Under the pieces are notes generated by a model. The model was not told where the DNA came from, ran no database searches, and worked only from the letters and a program-made list of their open reading frames with translations. From the NCBI GenBank assembly GCA_030544235.1, contig CM060474.1:992001-1056000 (forward strand): a stretch of DNA of 64,000 bases, in the 5' to 3' direction. The DNA comes from Lepturacanthus savala (taxonomy: Eukaryota; Chordata; Actinopteri; Scombriformes; Trichiuridae). This document shows, one piece after another, positions 26,701 to 41,570 of the stretch. A program made the translations under genes and the position numbers. How positions within the stretch are numbered: the stretch's first letter is position 1; every line of letters starts with the position of its first letter.

Positions 26701-29700
26701 TGTGTTTTAAAGTTTTTATTGCTCCATATGCATTCTCTCGGTCGGAAGAGCCCAAAAAGACAAAAAGCTATATTGGCCTAAATCAGTACAATATTTTCAT
26801 AGAAAAACTTATTTACCTTTTACGTTATGTGAAATGGTATAGTTTTGGATCAGAAATTCACCTGGAAAAGCTATTGTTTTCATGTGGTTTGTGTTTTAAA
26901 GTTTTTATTGCTCCATATGCATTCTCTCGGTCTGAAGAGAACAAAAAGACAAAAAGCTATGTAAGCCTAAATCAGAACAATATTTTTACAGAAAATCTTA
27001 TTTACCTTTTACTATATGTAAAATGGTATAGTTTTGGATCAGAAATTCACATGGAAAAGCTATTGTTTTCATGTGGTTTGTGTTTTAAAGTTTTTATTGC
27101 TCCATATGCATTCTCTCGGTCGGAAGAGCACAAAAAGACCAAAAGCTATGTAGGCCTAAATCAGTACAATATTTTTACAGAAAATCTTATTTACCTTTTA
27201 CTATATGTAAAATGGTATAGTTTTGGATCAGAAATTCACCTGGAAAAGCTATTGATTTCATGTGGTTTGTGTTTTAAAGTTTTTATTGCTCCATATGCAT
27301 TCTCTCGGTCTGAAGAGAACAAAAAGACAAAAATCTATGTAAGCCTAAATCAGTACAATATTTTTACAGAAAAACTTATTTACCTTTTACTTTATGTGAA
27401 ATGGTATAGTTTTGGATCATAAATTCACCTGGAAAAGCTATTGTTTTCATGTGGTTTGTGTTTTAAAGTTTTTATTGCTCCATATGCATTCTCTCGGTCT
27501 GAAGAGCCCAAAAAGACAAAAAGCTATATAGGCCTAAATCAGTACAATATTTTTCAAAAAAACTTATTTACCTTTTATTTTATGTGAAATGGTATAGTTT
27601 TGGATCAGAAATTCACCTGGAAAAGCTATTGTTTTCATGTGGTTTGTGTTTTAAAGTTTTTATTGCTCCATATGCATTCTCTCGGTCTGAAGAGCCCAAA
27701 AAGACAAAAAGCTATATAGGCCTAAATCAGTACAATATTTTTATAGAAAAACTTATTTACCTTTTACTTTATGTGAAATGGTATAGTTTTGGATCAGAAA
27801 TTCACCTGGAAAAGCTATTGTTTTCATGTGGTTTGTGTTTTAAAGTTTTTATTGCTCCATATGCATTCTCTCGGTCAGAAGAGCACAAAAAGACCAAAAG
27901 CTATGTAGGCCTAAATCAGTACAATATTTTTATAGAAAATCTTATTTACCTTTAACTTTATGTGAAATGGTATAGTTTTGGATCAGAAATTCACCTGGAA
28001 AAGCTATTGTTTTCATGTGGTTTGTGTTTTAAAGTTTTTATTGCTCCATATGCATTCTCTCGGTCTGAAGAGAACAAAAAGACAAAAAGCTATGTAAGCC
28101 TAAATCAGAACACTATTTTTATAGAAAATCTTATTTAACTTTTACTATATGTAAAATGGTATAGTTTTGGATCAGAAATTCACCTGGAAAAGCTATTGTT
28201 TTCATGTGGTTTGTGTTTTAAAGTTTTTATTGCTCCATATGCATTCTCTCGGTCTGAAGAGCCCAAAAAGACAAAAAGCTATATAGGCCTAAATCAGTAC
28301 AATATTTTCATAGAAAAACTTATTTACCTTTTACTTTATGTGAAATGGTATAGTTTTGGATCAGAAATTCACCTGGAAAAGCTATTGTTTTCATGTGGTT
28401 TGTGTTTTAAAGTTTTTATTGCTCCATATGCATTCTCTCGGTCTGAAGAGCCCAAAAAGACAAAAAGCTATATAGGCCTAAATCAGTACAATATTTTTCA
28501 AAAAAACTTATTTACCTTTTATTTTATGTGAAATGGTATAGTTTTGGATCAGAAATTCACCTGGAAAAGCTATTGTTTTCATGTGGTTTGTGTTTTAAAG
28601 TTTTTATTGCTCCATATGCATTCTCTCGGTCTGAAGAGCCCAAAAAGACAAAAAGCTATATAGGCCTAAATCAGTACAATATTTTCATAGAAAAACTTAT
28701 TTACCTTTTACTTTATGTGAAATGGTATAGTTTTGGATCAGAAATTCACCTGGAAAAGCTATTGATTTCATGTGGTTTGTGTTTTAAAGTTTTTATTGCT
28801 CCATATGCATTCTCTCGGTCTGAAGAGCCCAAAAAGACAAAAAGCTATGTAAGCCTAAATCAGAACAATATTTTTATAGAAAATCTTATTTACCTTTTAC
28901 TTTATGTGAAATGGTATAGTTTTGGATCAGAAATTCACCTGGAAAAGCTATTGTTTTCATGTGGTTGGTGTTTTAAAGTTTTTATTGCTCCATATGCATT
29001 CTCTCGGTCTGAAGAGCCCAAAAAGACAAAAAGCTATATAGGCCTAAATCAGTACAATATTTTTCAAAAAAACTTATTTACCTTTTATTTTATGTGAAAT
29101 GGTATAGTTTTGGATCAGAAATTCACCTGGAAAAGCTATTGTTTTCATGTGGTTTGTGTTTTAAAGTTTTTATTGCTCCATATGCATTCTCTCGGTCTGA
29201 AGAGCCCAAAAAGACAAAAAGCTATATAGGCCTAAATCAGTACAATATTTTTACAAAAAAACTTATTTACCTTTTACTTTATGTGAAATGGTATAGTTTT
29301 GGATCAGAAATTCACCTGGAAAAGCTATTGTTTTCATGTGGTTTGTGTTTTAAAGTTTTTATTGCTCCATATGCATGCTCTCGGTCTGAAGAGCCCAAAA
29401 AGACAAAAAGCTATATAGGCCTAAATCAGTACAATATTTTTACAAAAAAACTTATTTACCTTTTATTTTATGTGAAATGGTATAGTTTTGGATCAGAAAT
29501 TCACCTGGAAAAGCTATTGTTTTCATGTGGTTTGTGTTTTAAAGTTTTTATTGCTCTATATGCATTCTCTCGGTCTGAAGAGCCCAAAAAGACAAAAAGC
29601 TATATAGGCCTAAATCAGTACAATATTTTTCAAAAAAACTTATTTACCTTTTATTTTATGTGAAATGGTATAGTTTTGGATCAGAAATTCACCTGGAAAA

Positions 29701-32700
29701 GCTATTGTTTTCATGTGGTTTGTGTTTTAAAGTTTTTATTGCTCCATATGCATTCTCTCGGTCTGAAGAGCCCAAAAAGACAAAAAGCTATATAGGCCTA
29801 AATCAGTACAATATTTTCATAGAAAAACTTATTTACCTTTTACTTTATGTGAAATGGTATAGTTTTGGATCAGAAATTCACCTGGAAAAGCTATTGATTT
29901 CATGTGGTTTGTGTTTTAAAGTTTTTATTGCTCCATATGCATTCTCTCGGTCTGAAGAGCCCAAAAAGACAAAAAGCTATGTAAGCCTAAATCAGAACAA
30001 TATTTTTATAGAAAATCTTATTTACCTTTTACTTTATGTGAAATGGTATAGTTTTGGATCAGAAATTCACCTGGAAAAGCTATTGTTTTCATGTGGTTGG
30101 TGTTTTAAAGTTTTTATTGCTCCATATGCATTCTCTCGGTCTGAAGAGCCCAAAAAGACAAAAAGCTATATAGGCCTAAATCAGTACAATATTTTTCAAA
30201 AAAACTTATTTACCTTTTATTTTATGTGAAATGGTATAGTTTTGGATCAGAAATTCACCTGGAAAAGCTATTGTTTTCATGTGGTTTGTGTTTTAAAGTT
30301 TTTATTGCTCCATATGCATTCTCTCGGTCTGAAGAGCCCAAAAAGACAAAAAGCTATATAGGCCTAAATCAGTACAATATTTTTACAAAAAAACTTATTT
30401 ACCTTTTACTTTATGTGAAATGGTATAGTTTTGGATCAGAAATTCACCTGGAAAAGCTATTGTTTTCATGTGGTTTGTGTTTTAAAGTTTTTATTGCTCC
30501 ATATGCATGCTCTCGGTCTGAAGAGCCCAAAAAGACAAAAAGCTATATAGGCCTAAATCAGTACAATATTTTTACAAAAAAACTTATTTACCTTTTATTT
30601 TATGTGAAATGGTATAGTTTTGGATCAGAAATTCACCTGGAAAAGCTATTGTTTTCATGTGGTTTGTGTTTTAAAGTTTTTATTGCTCTATATGCATTTT
30701 CTCGGTCTGAAGAGCCCAAAAAGACAAAAAGCTATATAGGCCTAAATCAGTACAATATTTTCATAGAAAAACTTATTTACCTTTTACTTTATGTGAAATG
30801 GTATAGTTTTGGATCAGAAATTCACCTGGAAAAGCTATTGTTTTCATGTGGTTTGTGTTTTAAAGTTTTTATTGCTCCATATGCATTCTCTCGGTCTGAA
30901 GAGCCCAAAAAGACAAAAAGCTATGTAAGCCTAAATCAGAACAATATTTTTATAGAAAATCTTATTTACCTTTTACTTTATGTGAAATGGTATAGTTTTG
31001 GATCAGAAATTCACCTGGAAAAGCTATTGTTTTCATGTGGTTGGTGTTTTAAAGTTTTTATTGCTCCATATGCATTCTCTCGGTCTGAAGAGCCCAAAAA
31101 GACAAAAAGCTATATAGGCCTAAATCAGTACAATATTTTTCAAAAAAACTTATTTACCTTTTATTTTATGTGAAATGGTATAGTTTTGGATCAGAAATTC
31201 ACCTGGAAAAGCTATTGTTTTCATGTGGTTTGTGTTTTAAAGTTTTTATTGCTCCATATGCATTCTCTCGGTCTGAAGAGCCCAAAAAGACAAAAAGCTA
31301 TATAGGCCTAAATCAGTACAATATTTTTACAAAAAAACTTATTAACCTTTTACTTTATGTGAAATGGTATAGTTTTGGATCAGAAATTCACCTGGAAAAG
31401 CTATTGTTTTCATGTGGTTTGTGTTTTAAAGTTTTTATTGCTCCATATGCATTCTCTCGGTCTGAAGAGCCCAAAAAGACAAAAAGCTATATAGGCCTAA
31501 ATCAGTACAATATTTTTACAAAAAAACTTATTTACCTTTTATTTTATGTGAAATGGTATAGTTTTGGATCAGAAATTCACCTGGAAAAGCTATTGTTTTC
31601 ATGTGGTTTGTGTTTTAAAGTTTTTATTGCTCCATATGCATTCTCTCGGTCTGAAGAGAACAAAAAGACAAAAAGCTATGTAAGCCTAAATCAGTACAAT
31701 ATTTTTATAGAAAAACTTATTTACCTTTTACTTTATGTGAAATGGTATAGTTTTGGATCACAAATTCACCTGGAAAAGCTATTGTTTTCATGTGGTTTGT
31801 GTTTTAAAGTTTTTATTGCTCCATATGCATTCTCTCGGTCGGAAGAGCCCAAAAAGACAAAAAGCTATATTGGCCTAAATCAGTACAATATTTTCATAGA
31901 AAAACTTATTTACCTTTTACGTTATGTGAAATGGTATAGTTTTGGATCAGAAATTCACCTGGAAAAGCTATTGTTTTCATGTGGTTTGTGTTTTAAAGTT
32001 TTTATTGCTCCATATGCATTCTCTCGGTCTGAAGAGCCCAAAAAGACAAAAAGCTATATAGGCCTAAATCAGTACAATATTTTTACAAAAAAACTTATTT
32101 ACCTTTTACTTTATGTGAAATGGTATAGTTTTGGATCAGAAATTCACCTGGAAAAGCTATTGTTTTCATGTGGTTTGTGTTTTAAAGTTTTTATTGCTCC
32201 ATATGCATGCTCTCGGTCTGAAGAGCCCAAAAAGACAAAAAGCTATATAGGCCTAAATCAGTACAATATTTTTACAAAAAAACTTATTTACCTTTTATTT
32301 TATGTGAAATGGTATAGTTTTGGATCAGAAATTCACCTGGAAAAGCTATTGTTTTCATGTGGTTTGTGTTTTAAAGTTTTTATTGCTCTATATGCATTTT
32401 CTCGGTCTGAAGAGCCCAAAAAGACAAAAAGCTATATAGGCCTAAATCAGTACAATATTTTCATAGAAAAACTTATTTACCTTTTACTTTATGTGAAATG
32501 GTATAGTTTTGGATCAGAAATTCACCTGGAAAAGCTATTGTTTTCATGTGGTTTGTGTTTTAAAGTTTTTATTGCTCCATATGCATTCTCTCGGTCTGAA
32601 GAGCCCAAAAAGACAAAAAGCTATGTAAGCCTAAATCAGAACAATATTTTTATAGAAAATCTTATTTACCTTTTACTTTATGTGAAATGGTATAGTTTTG

Positions 32701-34387
32701 GATCAGAAATTCACCTGGAAAAGCTATTGTTTTCATGTGGTTGGTGTTTTAAAGTTTTTATTGCTCCATATGCATTCTCTCGGTCTGAAGAGCCCAAAAA
32801 GACAAAAAGCTATATAGGCCTAAATCAGTACAATATTTTTCAAAAAAACTTATTTACCTTTTATTTTATGTGAAATGGTATAGTTTTGGATCAGAAATTC
32901 ACCTGGAAAAGCTATTGTTTTCATGTGGTTTGTGTTTTAAAGTTTTTATTGCTCCATATGCATTCTCTCGGTCTGAAGAGCCCAAAAAGACAAAAAGCTA
33001 TATAGGCCTAAATCAGTACAATATTTTTACAAAAAAACTTATTAACCTTTTACTTTATGTGAAATGGTATAGTTTTGGATCAGAAATTCACCTGGAAAAG
33101 CTATTGTTTTCATGTGGTTTGTGTTTTAAAGTTTTTATTGCTCCATATGCATTCTCTCGGTCTGAAGAGCCCAAAAAGACAAAAAGCTATATAGGCCTAA
33201 ATCAGTACAATATTTTTACAAAAAAACTTATTTACCTTTTATTTTATGTGAAATGGTATAGTTTTGGATCAGAAATTCACCTGGAAAAGCTATTGTTTTC
33301 ATGTGGTTTGTGTTTTAAAGTTTTTTATTGCTCCATATGCATTCTCTCGGTCTGAAGAGAACAAAAAGACAAAAAGCTATGTAAGCCTAAATCAGTACAA
33401 TATTTTTATAGAAAAACTTATTTACCTTTTACTTTATGTGAAATGGTATAGTTTTGGATCACAAATTCACCTGGAAAAGCTATTGTTTTCATGTGGTTTG
33501 TGTTTTAAAGTTTTTATTGCTCCATATGCATTCTCTCGGTCGGAAGAGCCCAAAAAGACAAAAAGCTATATTGGCCTAAATCAGTACAATATTTTCATAG
33601 AAAAACTTATTTACCTTTTACGTTATGTGAAATGGTATAGTTTTGGATCAGAAATTCACCTGGAAAAGCTATTGTTTTCATGTGGTTTGTGTTTTAAAGT
33701 TTTTATTGCTCCATATGCATTCTCTCGGTCTGAAGAGAACAAAAAGACAAAAAGCTATGTAAGCCTAAATCAGAACAATATTTTTACAGAAAATCTTATT
33801 TACCTTTTACTATATGTAAAATGGTATAGTTTTGGATCAGAAATTCACATGGAAAAGCTATTGTTTTCATGTGGTTTGTGTTTTAAAGTTTTTATTGCTC
33901 CATATGCATTCTCTCGGTCGGAAGAGCACAAAAAGACCAAAAGCTATGTAGGCCTAAATCAGTACAATATTTTTACAGAAAATCTTATTTACCTTTTACT
34001 ATATGTAAAATGGTATAGTTTTGGATCAGAAATTCACCTGGAAAAGCTATTGATTTCATGTGGTTTGTGTTTTAAAGTTTTTATTGCTCCATATGCATTC
34101 TCTCGGTCTGAAGAGAACAAAAAGACAAAAATCTATGTAAGCCTAAATCAGTACAATATTTTTACAGAAAAACTTATTTACCTTTTACTTTATGTGAAAT
34201 GGTATAGTTTTGGATCATAAATTCACCTGGAAAAGCTATTGTTTTCATGTGGTTTGTGTTTTAAAGTTTTTATTGCTCCATATGCATTCTCTCGGTCTGA
34301 AGAGCCCAAAAAGACAAAAAGCTATATAGGCCTAAATCAGTACAATATTTTTCAAAAAAACTTATTTACCTTTTATTTTATGTGAAA
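20793..34387. repeat. Tandem duplication of a 6,797-bp block (36 monomers): 20,793-27,589 and 27,590-34,387
   Basis: Every frame break and rare variant in the first block recurs 6,797 bp later. Examples are the seven 188-bp monomers, TGTGGTTGGTG (G for T), ATATGCATGCTCTC, GCTCTATATGC, GGATCACAAATTC and the GGATCATAAATTC stop near 27,417 and 34,214. 6,797 equals 36 x 189 minus 7, the seven missing bases being the seven 188-bp monomers. The one difference I noticed is an extra T in a T-run at 33,321-33,326, making the second copy 6,798 bp. This points to a recent duplication or an assembly duplication. Confidence 0.9.
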
Positions 34388-35521
34388 TGGTATAGTTTTG
34401 GATCAGAAATTCACCTGGAAAAGCTATTGTTTTCATGTGGTTTGTGTTTTAAAGTTTTTATTGCTCCATATGCATTCTCTCGGTCTGAAGAGCCCAAAAA
34501 GACAAAAAGCTATATAGGCCTAAATCAGTACAATATTTTCATAGAAAAACTTATTTACCTTTTACTTTATGTGAAATGGTATAGTTTTGGATCAGAAATT
34601 CACCTGGAAAAGCTATTGTTTTCATGTGGTTTGTGTTTTAAAGTTTTTATTGCTCCATATGCATTCTCTAGGTCTGAAGAGAACAAAAAGACAAAAAGCT
34701 ACGTAAGCCTAAATCAGAACAATATTTTTATAGAAAATCTTATTTACCTTTTACTTTATGTGAAATGGTATAGTTTTGGATCAGAAATTCACCTGGAAAA
34801 GCTATTGTTTTCATGTGGTTTGTGTTTTAAAGTTTTTATTGCTCCATATGCATTCTCTCGGTCTGAAGAGAACAGAAAGACAAAAGGCTATGTAAGCCTA
34901 AATCAGTACAATATTTTTATAGAAAAACTTATTCACCTTTTACTTTATGTGAAATGGTATAGTTTTGGATCAGAAATTCACCTGGAAAAGCTATTGTTTT
35001 CATGTGGTTTGTGTTTTAAAGTTTTTATTGCTCCATATGCATTCTCTCGGTCTGAAGAGAACAAAAAGACAAAAAGCTATGTAAGCCTAAATCAGTACAA
35101 TATTTTTATAGAAAAACTTATTTACCTATTACTTTATGTGAAATGGTATAGTTTTGGATCAGAAATTCACCTGGAAAAGCAATTGTTTTCATGTGGTTTG
35201 TGTTTTAAAGTTTTTATTGCTCCATATGCATTCTCTCGGTCTGAAGAGAACAAAAAGACAAAAAGCTACGTAAGCCTAAATCAGAACAATATTTTTATAG
35301 AAAATCTTATTTACCTTTTACTTTATGTGAAATGGTATAATTTTGGATCAGAAATTCACCTGGAAAAGCTATTGTTTTCATGTGGTTTGTGTTTTAAAGT
35401 TTTTATTGCTCCATATGCATTCTCTCGGTCTGAAGAGCCCAAAAAGACAAAAAGCTATATAGGCCTAAATCAGTACAATATTTTTATAGAAAATCTTATT
35501 TACCTTTAACTTTATGTGAAA

Positions 35522-38500
35522 TGGTATAGTTTGGGATCAGAAATTCACCTGGAAAAGCTATTGTTTTCATGTGGTTTGTGTTTTAAAGTTTTTATTGCTC
35601 CATATGCATTCTCTCGGTCTGAAGAGCCCAAAAAGACAAAAAGCTATATAGGCCTAAATCAGTACAATATTTTCATAGAAAAACTTATTTACCTTTTACT
35701 TTATGTGAAATGGTATAGTTTTGGATCAGAAATTCACCTGGAAAAGCTATTGTTTTCATGTGGTTTGTGTTTTAAAGTTTTTATTGCTCCATATGCATTC
35801 TCTCGGTCTGAAGAGAACAAAAAGACAAAAAGCTATGTAAGCCTAAATCAGAACAATATTTTTATAGAAAATCTTATTTACCTTTTACTTTATGTGAAAT
35901 GGTATAGTTTTGGATCAGAAATTCACCTGGAAAAGCTATCGTTTTCATGTGGTTTGTGTTTTAAAGTTTTTATTGCTCCATATGCATTCTCTCGGTCTGA
36001 AGAGAACAAAAAGACAAAAAGCTATGTAAGCCTAAATCAGAACAATATTTTTATAGAAAATCTTATTTACCTTTTACTTTATGTGAAATGGTATAGTTTT
36101 GGATCAGAAATTCACCTGGAAAAGCTATTGTTTTCATGTGGTTTGTGTTTTAAAGTTTTTATTGCTCCATATGCATTCTCTCGGTCTGAAGAGCCCAAAA
36201 AGACAAAAAGCTATATAGGCCTAAATCAGTACAATATTTTCATAGAAAAACTTATTTACCTTTTACTTTATGTGAAATGGTATAGTTTTGGATCAGAAAT
36301 TCACCTGGAAAAGCTATTGTTTTCATGTGGTTTGTGTTTTAAAGTTTTTATTGCTCCATATGCATTCTCTCGGTCTGAAGAGAACAAAAAGACAAAAAGC
36401 TATGTAAGCCTAAATCAGTACAATATTTTTATAGAAAAACTTATTTACCTTTTACTTTATGTGAAATGGTATAGTTTTGGATCAGAAATTCACCTGGAAA
36501 AGCAATTGTTTTCATGTGGTTTGTGTTTTAAAGTTTTTATTGCTCCATATGCATTCTCTCGGTCTGAAGAGAACAAAAAGACAAAAAGCTACGTAAGCCT
36601 AAATCAGAACAATATTTTTATAGGAAATCTTATTTACCTTTTACTTTATGTGAAATGGTATAGTTTTGGATCAGAAATTCACCTGGAAAAGCTATTGTTT
36701 TCATGTGGTTTGTGTTTTAAAGTTTTTATTGCTCCATATGCATTCTCTCGGTCTGAAGAGCCCAAAAAGACAAAAAGCTATATAGGCCTAAATCAGTACA
36801 ATATTTTCATAGAAAAACTTATTTACCTTTTACTTTATGTGAAATGGTATAGTTTTGGATCAGAAATTCACCTGGAAAAGCTATTGTTTTCATGTGGTTT
36901 GTGTTTTAAAGTTTTTATTGCTCCATATGCATTCTCTCGGTCTGAAGAGAACAAAAAGACAAAAAGCTATGTAAGCCTAAATCAGAACAATATTTTTATA
37001 GAAAAACTTATTTACCTTTTACTTTATGTGAAATGGTATAGTTTTGGATCAGAAATTCACTTGGAAAAGCTATTGTTTTCAATGTGGTTTGTGTTTTAAA
37101 GTTTTTATTGCTCCATATGCATTCTCTCGGTCGGAAGAGCCCAAAAAGACAAAAAGCTATATAGGCCTAAATCAGTACAATATTTTCATAGAAAAACTTA
37201 TTTACTTTTTACTTTATGTGAAATGGTATAGTTTTGGATCAGAAATTCACCTGGAAAAGCTATTGTTTTCATGTGGTTTGTGTTTTAAAGTTTTTATTGC
37301 TCCATATGCATTCTCTCGGTCTGAAGAGAACAGAAAGACAAAAAGCTATGTAAGCCTAAATCAGTACAATATTTTTATAGAAAAACTTATTTACCTTTTA
37401 CTTTATGTGAAATGGTATAGTTTTGGATCAGAAATTCACCTGGAAAAGCTATTGTTTTCATGTGGTTTGTGTTTTAAAGTTTTTATTGCTCCATATGCAT
37501 TCTCTCGGTCTGAAGAGAACAAAAAGACAAAAAGCTATGTAAGCCTAAATCAGTACAATATTTTTATAGAAAAACTTATTCACCTTTTACTTTATGTGAA
37601 ATGGTATAGTTTTGGATCAGAAATTCACCTGGAAAAGCTATTGTTTTCATGTGGTTTGTGTTTTAAAGTTTTTATTGCTCCATATGCATTCTCTCGGTCT
37701 GAAGAGAACAAAAAGACAAAAAGCTATGTAAGCCTAAATCAGTACAATATTTTTATAGAAAAACTTATTTACCTATTACTTTATGTGAAATGGTATAGTT
37801 TTGGATCAGAAATTCACCTGGAAAAGCAATTGTTTTCATGTGGTTTGTGTTTTAAAGTTTTTATTGCTCCATATGCATTCTCTCGGTCTGAAGAGAACAA
37901 AAAGACAAAAAGCTACGTAAGCCTAAATCAGAACAATATTTTTATAGAAAATCTTATTTACCTTTTACTTTATGTGAAATGGTATAGTTTTGGATCAGAA
38001 ATTCACCTGGAAAAGCTATTGTTTTCATGTGGTTTGTGTTTTAAAGTTTTTATTGCTCCATATGCATTCTCTCGGTCTGAAGAGCCCAAAAAGACAAAAA
38101 GCTATATAGGCCTAAATCAGTACAATATTTTTATAGAAAATCTTATTTACCTTTAACTTTATGTGAAATGGTATAGTTTGGGATCAGAAATTCACCTGGA
38201 AAAGCTATTGTTTTCATGTGGTTTGTGTTTTAAAGTTTTTATTGCTCCATATGCATTCTCTCGGTCTGAAGAGCCCAAAAAGACAAAAAGCTATATAGGC
38301 CTAAATCAGTACAATATTTTCATAGAAAAACTTATTTACCTTTTACTTTATGTGAAATGGTATAGTTTTGGATCAGAAATTCACCTGGAAAAGCTATTGT
38401 TTTCATGTGGTTTGTGTTTTAAAGTTTTTATTGCTCCATATGCATTCTCTCGGTCTGAAGAGAACAAAAAGACAAAAAGCTATGTAAGCCTAAATCAGAA

Positions 38501-41500
38501 CAATATTTTTATAGAAAATCTTATTTACCTTTTACTTTATGTGAAATGGTATAGTTTTGGATCAGAAATTCACCTGGAAAAGCTATCGTTTTCATGTGGT
38601 TTGTGTTTTAAAGTTTTTATTGCTCCATATGCATTCTCTCGGTCTGAAGAGAACAAAAAGACAAAAAGCTATGTAAGCCTAAATCAGAACAATATTTTTA
38701 TAGAAAATCTTATTTACCTTTTACTTTATGTGAAATGGTATAGTTTTGGATCAGAAATTCACCTGGAAAAGCTATTGTTTTCATGTGGTTTGTGTTTTAA
38801 AGTTTTTATTGCTCCATATGCATTCTCTCGGTCTGAAGAGCCCAAAAAGACAAAAAGCTATATAGGCCTAAATCAGTACAATATTTTCATAGAAAAACTT
38901 ATTTACCTTTTACTTTATGTGAAATGGTATAGTTTTGGATCAGAAATTCACCTGGAAAAGCTATTGTTTTCATGTGGTTTGTGTTTTAAAGTTTTTATTG
39001 CTCCATATGCATTCTCTCGGTCTGAAGAGAACAAAAAGACAAAAAGCTATGTAAGCCTAAATCAGTACAATATTTTTATAGAAAAACTTATTTACCTTTT
39101 ACTTTATGTGAAATGGTATAGTTTTGGATCAGAAATTCACCTGGAAAAGCAATTGTTTTCATGTGGTTTGTGTTTTAAAGTTTTTATTGCTCCATATGCA
39201 TTCTCTCGGTCTGAAGAGAACAAAAAGACAAAAAGCTACGTAAGCCTAAATCAGAACAATATTTTTATAGGAAATCTTATTTACCTTTTACTTTATGTGA
39301 AATGGTATAGTTTTGGATCAGAAATTCACCTGGAAAAGCTATTGTTTTCATGTGGTTTGTGTTTTAAAGTTTTTATTGCTCCATATGCATTCTCTCGGTC
39401 TGAAGAGCCCAAAAAGACAAAAAGCTATATAGGCCTAAATCAGTACAATATTTTCATAGAAAAACTTATTTACCTTTTACTTTATGTGAAATGGTATAGT
39501 TTTGGATCAGAAATTCACCTGGAAAAGCTATTGTTTTCATGTGGTTTGTGTTTTAAAGTTTTTATTGCTCCATATGCATTCTCTCGGTCTGAAGAGAACA
39601 AAAAGACAAAAAGCTATGTAAGCCTAAATCAGAACAATATTTTTATAGAAAAACTTATTTACCTTTTACTTTATGTGAAATGGTATAGTTTTGGATCAGA
39701 AATTCACTTGGAAAAGCTATTGTTTTCAATGTGGTTTGTGTTTTAAAGTTTTTATTGCTCCATATGCATTCTCTCGGTCGGAAGAGCCCAAAAAGACAAA
39801 AAGCTATATAGGCCTAAATCAGTACAATATTTTCATAGAAAAACTTATTTACTTTTTACTTTATGTGAAATGGTATAGTTTTGGATCAGAAATTCACCTG
39901 GAAAAGCTATTGTTTTCATGTGGTTTGTGTTTTAAAGTTTTTATTGCTCCATATGCATTCTCTCGGTCTGAAGAGAACAGAAAGACAAAAAGCTATGTAA
40001 GCCTAAATCAGTACAATATTTTTATAGAAAAACTTATTTACCTTTTACTTTATGTGAAATGGTATAGTTTTGGATCAGAAATTCACCTGGAAAAGCTATT
40101 GTTTTCATGTGGTTTGTGTTTTAAAGTTTTTATTGCTCCATATGCATTCTCTCGGTCTGAAGAGAACAAAAAGACAAAAAGCTATGTAAGCCTAAATCAG
40201 TACAATATTTTTATAGAAAAACTTATTCACCTTTTACTTTATGTGAAATGGTATAGTTTTGGATCAGAAATTCACCTGGAAAAGCTATTGTTTTCATGTG
40301 GTTTGTGTTTTAAAGTTTTTATTGCTCCATATGCATTCTCTCGGTCTGAAGAGAACAAAAAGACAAAAAGCTATGTAAGCCTAAATCAGTACAATATTTT
40401 TATAGAAAAACTTATTTACCTATTACTTTATGTGAAATGGTATAGTTTTGGATCAGAAATTCACCTGGAAAAGCAATTGTTTTCATGTGGTTTGTGTTTT
40501 AAAGTTTTTATTGCTCCATATGCATTCTCTCGGTCTGAAGAGAACAAAAAGACAAAAAGCTACGTAAGCCTAAATCAGAACAATATTTTTATAGAAAATC
40601 TTATTTACCTTTTACTTTATGTGAAATGGTATAGTTTTGGATCAGAAATTCACCTGGAAAAGCTATTGTTTTCATGTGGTTTGTGTTTTAAAGTTTTTAT
40701 TGCTCCATATGCATTCTCTCGGTCTGAAGAGCCCAAAAAGACAAAAAGCTATATAGGCCTAAATCAGTACAATATTTTTATAGAAAATCTTATTTACCTT
40801 TAACTTTATGTGAAATGGTATAGTTTGGGATCAGAAATTCACCTGGAAAAGCTATTGTTTTCATGTGGTTTGTGTTTTAAAGTTTTTATTGCTCCATATG
40901 CATTCTCTCGGTCTGAAGAGCCCAAAAAGACAAAAAGCTATATAGGCCTAAATCAGTACAATATTTTCATAGAAAAACTTATTTACCTTTTACTTTATGT
41001 GAAATGGTATAGTTTTGGATCAGAAATTCACCTGGAAAAGCTATTGTTTTCATGTGGTTTGTGTTTTAAAGTTTTTATTGCTCCATATGCATTCTCTCGG
41101 TCTGAAGAGAACAAAAAGACAAAAAGCTATGTAAGCCTAAATCAGAACAATATTTTTATAGAAAATCTTATTTACCTTTTACTTTATGTGAAATGGTATA
41201 GTTTTGGATCAGAAATTCACCTGGAAAAGCTATCGTTTTCATGTGGTTTGTGTTTTAAAGTTTTTATTGCTCCATATGCATTCTCTCGGTCTGAAGAGAA
41301 CAAAAAGACAAAAAGCTATGTAAGCCTAAATCAGAACAATATTTTTATAGAAAATCTTATTTACCTTTTACTTTATGTGAAATGGTATAGTTTTGGATCA
41401 GAAATTCACCTGGAAAAGCTATTGTTTTCATGTGGTTTGTGTTTTAAAGTTTTTATTGCTCCATATGCATTCTCTCGGTCTGAAAAGCCCAAAAAGACAA

Positions 41501-41570
41501 AAAGCTATATAGGCCTAAATCAGTACAATATTTTCATAGAAAAACTTATTTACCTTTTACTTTATGTGAA
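35522..41570. repeat. Higher-order repeat, 2,647-bp unit (14 monomers), two full copies and a partial third
   Basis: Copies begin at 35,522, 38,169 and 40,816, each marked by TGGTATAGTTTGGGATCAG (G for T). Copies 1 and 2 share a 1-nt insertion (TTTTCAATGTGG at about 37,081 and 39,728), a CTATCGTTTTC variant, AAGCAATTG variants and a TAGGAAATC variant. 2,647 equals 14 x 189 + 1. The third copy stays in register to about 41,570. Similar monomer order is also visible just left of the first copy (about 34,970-35,521), so the true start is fuzzy. Confidence 0.88.
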
